Of a stretch of DNA of 64,000 bases, positions 59,390-64,000 are shown piece by piece. The translations under genes were made by a program, and so were the position numbers. The notes below the pieces were generated by a model. The model was not told the origin of the DNA. It did not search any database and was given only the letters and a program-made list of their open reading frames with translations. Positions within the stretch are counted from its first letter, which is position 1; every line of letters begins with the position of its first letter. This stretch comes from Actinocatenispora sera. Lineage in GTDB: Bacteria; Actinomycetota; Actinomycetes; Mycobacteriales; Micromonosporaceae. Where the stretch lies: the NCBI RefSeq assembly GCF_018324685.1, contig NZ_AP023354.1, positions 1,488,001 through 1,552,000 on the forward strand. Direction: 5' to 3'.

Positions 59390-60376
59390 CTACCGCTCGG
59401 GTGGGTCGGCCGGCCGCCCGGCCGGGTCGGCGACGGCCGCGGTGAACTGGGCGGCGACGGTGGCGGCGACCTCGCGCAGTTCCGGGCCGCCGACGATCCG
59501 GAACGGGAAGGGGGACGTCGCCAGCCATTCCCGGGCGTACATGTGCGGGTTGCTGGTGCTGCCGACCAGCACGCAGCCGTCGCCGGCCGGCTCCAGCCGC
59601 CCCATCGGCGGCCGTACCCAGGACGCCACCTTGGCCAGGGGCGCGTCGAACTCGACCCGGGTCTCGTACTCCCAGCCGACGCCGAGGTTCTCCTCCAGCG
59701 CGGCGACCGGGTCGAGGTCGGCGGGCGGCTCGAACCGGTACCGGGTCTGCTCGACCGCGCGGATCCGGTCGACCCGGTAGGTGCGCACGGCGTCCGCCCG
59801 GTGCGAGTGGCACAGCAGGTACCACTTCCCGAAGCGGACGACGACCGCCCACGGGTCCACGTCGGTCTCCCACTCGTTGCCCGACTCGCTCCGGTACCGC
59901 AGCCGGACCCGCTGCTGGCCGGCCGAGGCGGCGACGAGCGCACTGGTGGTGACCGGGTCGGGCCGGGCGGCGTGCCGGTCCGGCGTGGCGGCGGCGTGCG
60001 CGCGCAGGGCGGCGGCCTGCCGGCCGATCCGGTCCGGCAGCACCCGGATGACCTTGCTGAGCGCGGCGCCGATGCCGTCCTCGCCGGCGGCGGCCGCGGG
60101 GTGCCCGTCCAGTACCGCCATGACCAGGCCGAGCGCCTCCTCCTCGGTGAACACGACCGCGGGCAGCTGGGCGCCGCGGCCGAGCCGGTACCCGCCGTAC
60201 GGACCGCGGGTGGATTCGACGGGGACGCCGGCCTCGCGCAGGATCCCGACATAGCGGCGCGCGGCGCGTTCGGTGACGCCGAGCCGGGACGCCAGCTCCT
60301 CTGCGGTCACACCGGGACGTTGGTGCAGGATCTCCAGCGCGAGCAGGGCGCGCGCCGTCGGACTCAGCTCGGACAC
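59390..60376 (-). CDS. WYL-domain HTH regulator, second copy
   Basis: A protein of 328 residues: HTH RALLALEILHQRPGVTAEEL, ASRLGVTERAARRYVGILRE, and the WYL part VDPWAVVVRFGKWYLLCHSH with RTYRVDRIRAVEQT. It is a distant paralogue of the WYL regulator 1.5 kb away. GTG 60376 has only a weak ribosome site. It is divergent from an alpha/beta hydrolase with a 108-base gap, repeating the pattern of the first WYL/enzyme pair. Confidence 0.85.
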   Translation of the reverse strand: MSELSPTARALLALEILHQRPGVTAEELASRLGVTERAARRYVGILREAGVPVESTRGPYGGYRLGRGAQLPAVVFTEEEALGLVMAVLDGHPAAAAGEDGIGAALSKVIRVLPDRIGRQAAALRAHAAATPDRHAARPDPVTTSALVAASAGQQRVRLRYRSESGNEWETDVDPWAVVVRFGKWYLLCHSHRADAVRTYRVDRIRAVEQTRYRFEPPADLDPVAALEENLGVGWEYETRVEFDAPLAKVASWVRPPMGRLEPAGDGCVLVGSTSNPHMYAREWLATSPFPFRIVGGPELREVAATVAAQFTAAVADPAGRPADPPER

Positions 60377-60484
60377 CCGAGCAGGGTAGCCAGAACCGGC
60401 AGCTCTTCGTCCGGAATCCGTCCTACCGTGACGGCGAGCGGGTCGCACCACACCCATCACGCCACCTTCGGGAGGAATTCGATC

Positions 60485-61171
60485 ATGGACATCGTGCTCG
60501 TGGCCGGTCTCTGGCTGGACGGCTCCGCCTGGGACGAGGTCGTACCGGCGATCGAGGCACTCGGCCACCGCCCGGTGCCGCTGACGCTGCCGGGCCAGGG
60601 CGACGGCCGCGCCGACGCCACGCTCGACGACCAGATCGGCGCGGTGCTGGCCGCGGTGGACGCGGCCGCGGCGCCGCCGCTGGTGGTCGGCCACTCCGCG
60701 GCCACCTCGCTGGCCTGGCTCGCCGCCGACGCCCGGCCGGAGCGGCTCGCCGGGGTGGCGCTGATCGGCGGCTTCCCGAACCCGGACGGCGAGAAGTACG
60801 CCGACTTCTTCGAGGTGCAGGACGGCGGGATGCCGTTCCCCGGCTGGGGCCCGTTCGAGGGCCCGGACTCGGCCGACCTGGACGAGCCGACCCGCCGCCG
60901 GTTCGAGGCCGCCGCAATGCCGGTCCCCGAGCAGGTCGCGCGCGGTGTGGTGCGGTTGACCGATGCTCGGCGGTACGACGTGCCCACCGTGCTGGTGTGC
61001 CCCGAGTTCAGCCCGGCCCAGGCGCGCGCGTGGATCGACGCCGGTGAGGTGCCCGAACTGGCCAAGGCGAAGCGGCTGGAACTGGTCGACATCGACTCCG
61101 GCCACTGGCCCATGTTCAGCAAGCCCGCCGAACTGGCCCGCCTCCTCGCCACCGCCGCGGACGAGCTGTGA
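60485..61171 (+). CDS. Alpha/beta hydrolase (RsbQ/EstA-like small type)
   Basis: A protein of 228 residues. DIVLVAGLWLDGSAWDEVVP sets the oxyanion loop, VVGHSAATSLAW the nucleophile Ser, DSGHWPMFSKPAEL the catalytic His. The small cap and GxSxx pattern match hydrolases annotated as alpha/beta-fold family 6. The start follows GGAGGAATT. It is probably controlled by the divergent WYL regulator. A strong hairpin terminates it. Confidence 0.85.
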   Translation: MDIVLVAGLWLDGSAWDEVVPAIEALGHRPVPLTLPGQGDGRADATLDDQIGAVLAAVDAAAAPPLVVGHSAATSLAWLAADARPERLAGVALIGGFPNPDGEKYADFFEVQDGGMPFPGWGPFEGPDSADLDEPTRRRFEAAAMPVPEQVARGVVRLTDARRYDVPTVLVCPEFSPAQARAWIDAGEVPELAKAKRLELVDIDSGHWPMFSKPAELARLLATAADEL

Positions 61172-61187
61172 CGCCCTGAGCGGTCAC

Positions 61188-61216
61188 GGCCCGCCACCTG
61201 GTCTGGGTGGCGGGCC
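61188..61216. terminator. Hairpin terminator
   Basis: GGCCCGCCACC (61188-61198), a 7-base loop and GGTGGCGGGCC (61206-61216) form a perfect 11-bp stem right after the hydrolase stop and before the convergent peptidase gene. Confidence 0.8.
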
Positions 61217-61288
61217 GCGGCGGGTCAGCGTTGCGCCCCGGGTCGCCGGGTCACGGAGCCAGCGCCCCGGACCAGGCAACCTCGATGG

Positions 61289-63511
61289 TCAGACCGCCTG
61301 GCAGGTTCGGCTTCCGACGAAGACGTCGTCGACCTCCCACCACTTCGACCAGCTTCCGGTGTAGTGGAAGCGGAAGGCGACCGCGTGCTGGTGCACCGCC
61401 GCCGGCACCGGGACCACGACCATGGCGGTGCCGTGCGGGCCGTGCATGCCGGTACTGCTCCACACGGTGTGCCAGGTGGTTCCGCCGTCGACGGAGACGT
61501 CGACCGCTGCGGTGGAGTTGACGGCGGGGACGAGATCCGACGAGAACCGGATCGTCGGATTGTCCACTGTGGACATATCGGTGACGGGCCCGGTCAGTAC
61601 GGTGTCCTGCACGTGCAGGGCGCCGCTGTGGTCGGAGTCGACGATCGCGAAGCCGCCCGTACCGCCCGTGGTGTTGGTGCGGTTGCCCGGATCGGTGAAC
61701 TGCCAGCCGGGCTTCGCGGTGTACCCGGGGTAGTGCGGGTCGGTGTTGGCGACGCTCCAGCCCGACGGCGCCGACCGGCCCGAGAACGGCTGTGTCGTCC
61801 CGGATTCGACCGGCTGGTAGCCCGGTGCGGTGCAGGCGTCCTGGTCGATCAGGAGCGCCACGTCGAGGTCCACGTCGGCGGTGGTGACCGCGACCTTCTT
61901 CGTTTCGGCCAGGTAGCCGGGCACCGTCGCCTCGACCCGCAGCGTGTAGCTGGTGTCGGTCAGGACCCGCAGGGAGTAGTGCCCGGACGAGTCGGTGGTG
62001 GCGGTCACGGGATGGTCGGTACCGTCGTCGGCGGTGACCGTCGCGGCGAGCGCCCAGCCATGCCCGGAGCCATCGGTGACGGTACCGGCGATCGTGGCCG
62101 TGGCGTGCGCGGTGAGCGTCACGTCGAGGCTGGTGGTCGAACCGGCGGTCACCGTGACGGGCGTGCTCTGGGACAGGTACCCGTACTTGTCCACGGTGAG
62201 CTGGAACGACCCGGCGGGCAGTCCCAGCGTGTACCGGCCCTGGGCGTCGGTGGTGGTGCGCCGGCCGGCGACCGCGACGGAGGCGTCCGGTACCGGTGCG
62301 CCGCCGGAGGTGACGGTGCCGGCCACGGTGCCGGGCTGCCGGTAGGCGAACCCGGCCGTGCCGTTCGGCGTGCCCAGCCCGGTCGGCCCGTCGTAGCCGG
62401 CGGCGCCGGTGCACAGGTACGCCGGCGAGCAGTTGCCGTTGCTGCCGCCCACCGCGTCGTTGAGCGCGGTCGGGTCGGCGAGCTGATCGTCGTACGGGTA
62501 CCGGGCCGGGTTGGTGCCGGCCTGCGGCGTGCCCGCCAGCGCGTACACCGAGGCGATGATCGGGGTCGCCGCGCTGGTGCCGCCGTACATCATCCAGCCG
62601 CCGTTGTAGACGGCGAGCGGGGTGTTCGGGTCGGAGACCGCGGACACGTCCGCCTCGGCCCGGTTCGCGCAGCCGGAATCGGCCTGCCATGCCGGTTTGG
62701 GCTCGTACGCCGAGCAGCCGCTCCCGGCGAGGCTCCAGGCCGACTCCGACCAGCCGCGGGCGGAGCCGTCCCGGAGCAGCGTGGTGCCGCCCACCGCGGT
62801 CACGTTCGGGGAGGCCGCCGGGTAGTACACGCCGTAGCCCCAGTCGCCGGTGGCGGCGGTGATCGCCACGCCCGGATGGTCGAAGTAGTGGTCGTAGCTC
62901 TGCTCATCCGAGCTCTCGCTGCCGGCCCAGCTGTTCGACACGTACTTCGCGCCGAGCGTCACGGCCTCGTCCACCGCCGTACCCAGGTTGTCCATCTCCG
63001 CATCGTCGGACTCGACGAGCAGGATGTGGCAGCTGGGGCAGACCGCCGAGACCATGTCGACGTCCAGGGCGATCTCGCCGGCCCAGTCGCTGGTCGGCGC
63101 CGGGTAGCTCGTCCCGCCGCGCTGGTCGACCTTGCGGAAGCAGCCGTTGGCGGTCGTGCAGGCGGGCAGCCCGTACTGGGCGCGGTAGGTGGCCAGGTCG
63201 GCCTCGGCGTTCGGTGAGTCGTACGCGTCGACGATCGCGACCGTTGCCGTGGTCGTCGCCGCCGGCAGGTCGTAGGCGGCGGTCAGGTCCGCCGGACCGT
63301 ACCCGGCCGGGGCGGTGGCGTGCTGGATTCCCTTGGGCCGCACCACGTTCGTCCGTACCAGTGCCTGGCAGGAGGCGTAGCCGGGGCGGGGGTCCGAGCA
63401 GGCGTGCCGGACGCTCACCGGGGATGCGGCCGGTGGCGCGGCACTCGCGACCGCCGGGATGGCAAGGGCGCCGGCGACGAGCGCCAGTACCAGGATGCGG
63501 ATTCTCATCAT
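61289..63511 (-). CDS. Secreted sedolisin-family (S53) peptidase with carboxypeptidase-regulatory-like domains
   Basis: A protein of 740 residues. Signal peptide MMRIRILVLALVAGALAIPA with AVASA cleavage. The catalytic domain (about 60-380) has SDWAGEIALDVDMVSAVCPS (Glu/Asp of the Ser-Glu-Asp triad), ITAATGDWGYGVYYPAASP and GGTSAATPIIASVYALAG with the Ser. Then come two CarboxypepD-regulatory-like domains (GTVAGTVTSGGAPVPDASVA, ATIAGTVTDGSG) and a C-terminal beta domain. It is an acid-type serine carboxyl peptidase, exported. GGAGGGAAG precedes ATG 63511, which overlaps the upstream gene's stop. Confidence 0.87.
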   Translation of the reverse strand: MMRIRILVLALVAGALAIPAVASAAPPAASPVSVRHACSDPRPGYASCQALVRTNVVRPKGIQHATAPAGYGPADLTAAYDLPAATTTATVAIVDAYDSPNAEADLATYRAQYGLPACTTANGCFRKVDQRGGTSYPAPTSDWAGEIALDVDMVSAVCPSCHILLVESDDAEMDNLGTAVDEAVTLGAKYVSNSWAGSESSDEQSYDHYFDHPGVAITAATGDWGYGVYYPAASPNVTAVGGTTLLRDGSARGWSESAWSLAGSGCSAYEPKPAWQADSGCANRAEADVSAVSDPNTPLAVYNGGWMMYGGTSAATPIIASVYALAGTPQAGTNPARYPYDDQLADPTALNDAVGGSNGNCSPAYLCTGAAGYDGPTGLGTPNGTAGFAYRQPGTVAGTVTSGGAPVPDASVAVAGRRTTTDAQGRYTLGLPAGSFQLTVDKYGYLSQSTPVTVTAGSTTSLDVTLTAHATATIAGTVTDGSGHGWALAATVTADDGTDHPVTATTDSSGHYSLRVLTDTSYTLRVEATVPGYLAETKKVAVTTADVDLDVALLIDQDACTAPGYQPVESGTTQPFSGRSAPSGWSVANTDPHYPGYTAKPGWQFTDPGNRTNTTGGTGGFAIVDSDHSGALHVQDTVLTGPVTDMSTVDNPTIRFSSDLVPAVNSTAAVDVSVDGGTTWHTVWSSTGMHGPHGTAMVVVPVPAAVHQHAVAFRFHYTGSWSKWWEVDDVFVGSRTCQAV

Positions 63512-64000
63512 CACTTCCCTCCGCAGCTCAGGTGCGCGATCCGCAACTGGATGCGCCACTCGGGGTCGGTGTAGTTGGTGGTGACGCCACCGAGGACCCA
63601 CACGTCGTCCGGGCCGGTGCCGCCGATGTCCATCGCCCAGGGGTAGGCGTTGTACTCCGCACTGCCGGGATAGGGCACCTGCGTCCAGCTGGAACCGTCG
63701 TAGTGCAGCAGCTGCATGCTGGTGTGCTCCGGCACCTGTTCGGTGGCCCACACGTCGGTCGGGGAGGCCGCGTAGACGCCGGTCAGCTTGGCGTTGCCGA
63801 TGTCCGGCAGGTCATCGACCACTTTCCACGACGTACCGTCGAAGTGCTCGACGAGAGGCACGGCCGTGTCGCTGGTGCCGGCCATCGTCTGGTCGCCCAC
63901 CGCCCAGATGTCGGTGGAGCTGCTGACGCTCAGCCCGAAAAACGCGGAGGGAGTCGACGCTGCGGGCACGTCGACCCTGGTCCAGCTCGTCCCGTCGTAG
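63511..64000 (-). CDS. Secreted WD/kelch-like propeller protein, C-terminal part
   Basis: About 163 residues remain; the start is beyond the window. The repeats SSTDIWAVGDQT, ASPTDVWATEQV and TGPDDVWVLGGV, with HFDGTSWKVV and HYDGSSWTQV between, give blades of about 48 residues typical of actinobacterial extracellular propellers. Its stop TGA (63513-63511) shares one base with the peptidase ATG, so the two are co-translated and may act together outside the cell. Confidence 0.75.
   Translation of the reverse strand, partial: YDGTSWTRVDVPAASTPSAFFGLSVSSSTDIWAVGDQTMAGTSDTAVPLVEHFDGTSWKVVDDLPDIGNAKLTGVYAASPTDVWATEQVPEHTSMQLLHYDGSSWTQVPYPGSAEYNAYPWAMDIGGTGPDDVWVLGGVTTNYTDPEWRIQLRIAHLSCGGK

Noticed and set aside
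1-64000. tRNA, rRNA, riboswitch or prophage
   Set aside because: No cloverleaf, rRNA signature, known riboswitch core, integrase or phage structural gene was recognised by eye; tRNAscan and Infam-style searches would be decisive.

Overview
This window comes from a very GC-rich actinobacterium. Coding frames have GC-saturated third positions, GTG starts are common, and the regulator content (TetR, HxlR, WYL, MalT-like LuxR), the ECF42/DGPF sigma module, the Rv1733c-like and DUF1906 proteins and the LMW-PTP type ArsC all fit Actinomycetota. A Micromonosporaceae-like soil actinomycete is the best guess, but this is inference. No rRNA, tRNA, CRISPR or prophage was seen. The window opens inside an NAD-dependent epimerase gene and closes inside a secreted propeller-like protein gene.

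The most distinctive region is an arsenic resistance island at about 1.9-12.3 kb. It is built from three divergent modules, each centred on an arsR gene facing the opposite strand. Module 1 reads leftward from 7.0 kb: a 46-aa Cys4 protein, a 77-aa protein with four Cys-Cys pairs, an M28-family peptidase, arsR, an ArsN-like acetyltransferase, an FAD oxidoreductase with a Cys-rich tail, and an MFS transporter; a separate arsR faces right. Module 2 is an arsO-like flavoprotein divergent from arsR. Module 3 is a second arsO-like gene divergent from arsR-acr3-(three-helix domain)-arsC. Inverted-repeat operators sit in each divergent gap. Three island genes look damaged: the acetyltransferase lacks its acetyl-CoA loop, the second arsO carries a 16-bp duplication that shifts frame, and the three-helix gene is frameshifted. 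The vicinal-cysteine protein translationally coupled to a peptidase is the best candidate for an undescribed arsenic-handling subsystem.

From 12.4 to 30.5 kb lies a mosaic of regulators paired with small enzymes or efflux pumps (TetR/SDR, LysR/DHA2 pump, TetR/CatB-like acetyltransferase), a secreted DUF1906-VCBS protein, a large MalT-like LuxR ATPase and a solitary nadC. This stretch has much gene decay: remnants of LysR, SDR, glycosyltransferase and universal stress genes, a frameshifted membrane protein, and a lysE gene carrying an in-frame 165-bp MITE-like insertion.

From 30.8 to 44.7 kb come small metabolic and detoxification genes: EthD and PhzF proteins, two HxlR regulators, MarR with azoreductase and nitroreductase, an ArsR-AHSA1-DUF899 operon, a histidine phosphatase, an aminoglycoside-phosphotransferase-like kinase, an L,D-transpeptidase lipoprotein, and a methyltransferase/TetR pair with duplicated operators.

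From 44.9 to 64 kb come an AraC regulator, alpha/beta hydrolases, an AIM24 protein, a DGPF-ECF42 sigma pair, an MBL-fold hydrolase, a LiaR/DesR-like two-component system next to an FtsX-type ABC exporter, two WYL regulators each beside an enzyme gene, and a secreted sedolisin peptidase coupled to an upstream propeller-like protein. Several intergenic stretches hold GC-rich short tandem repeats.
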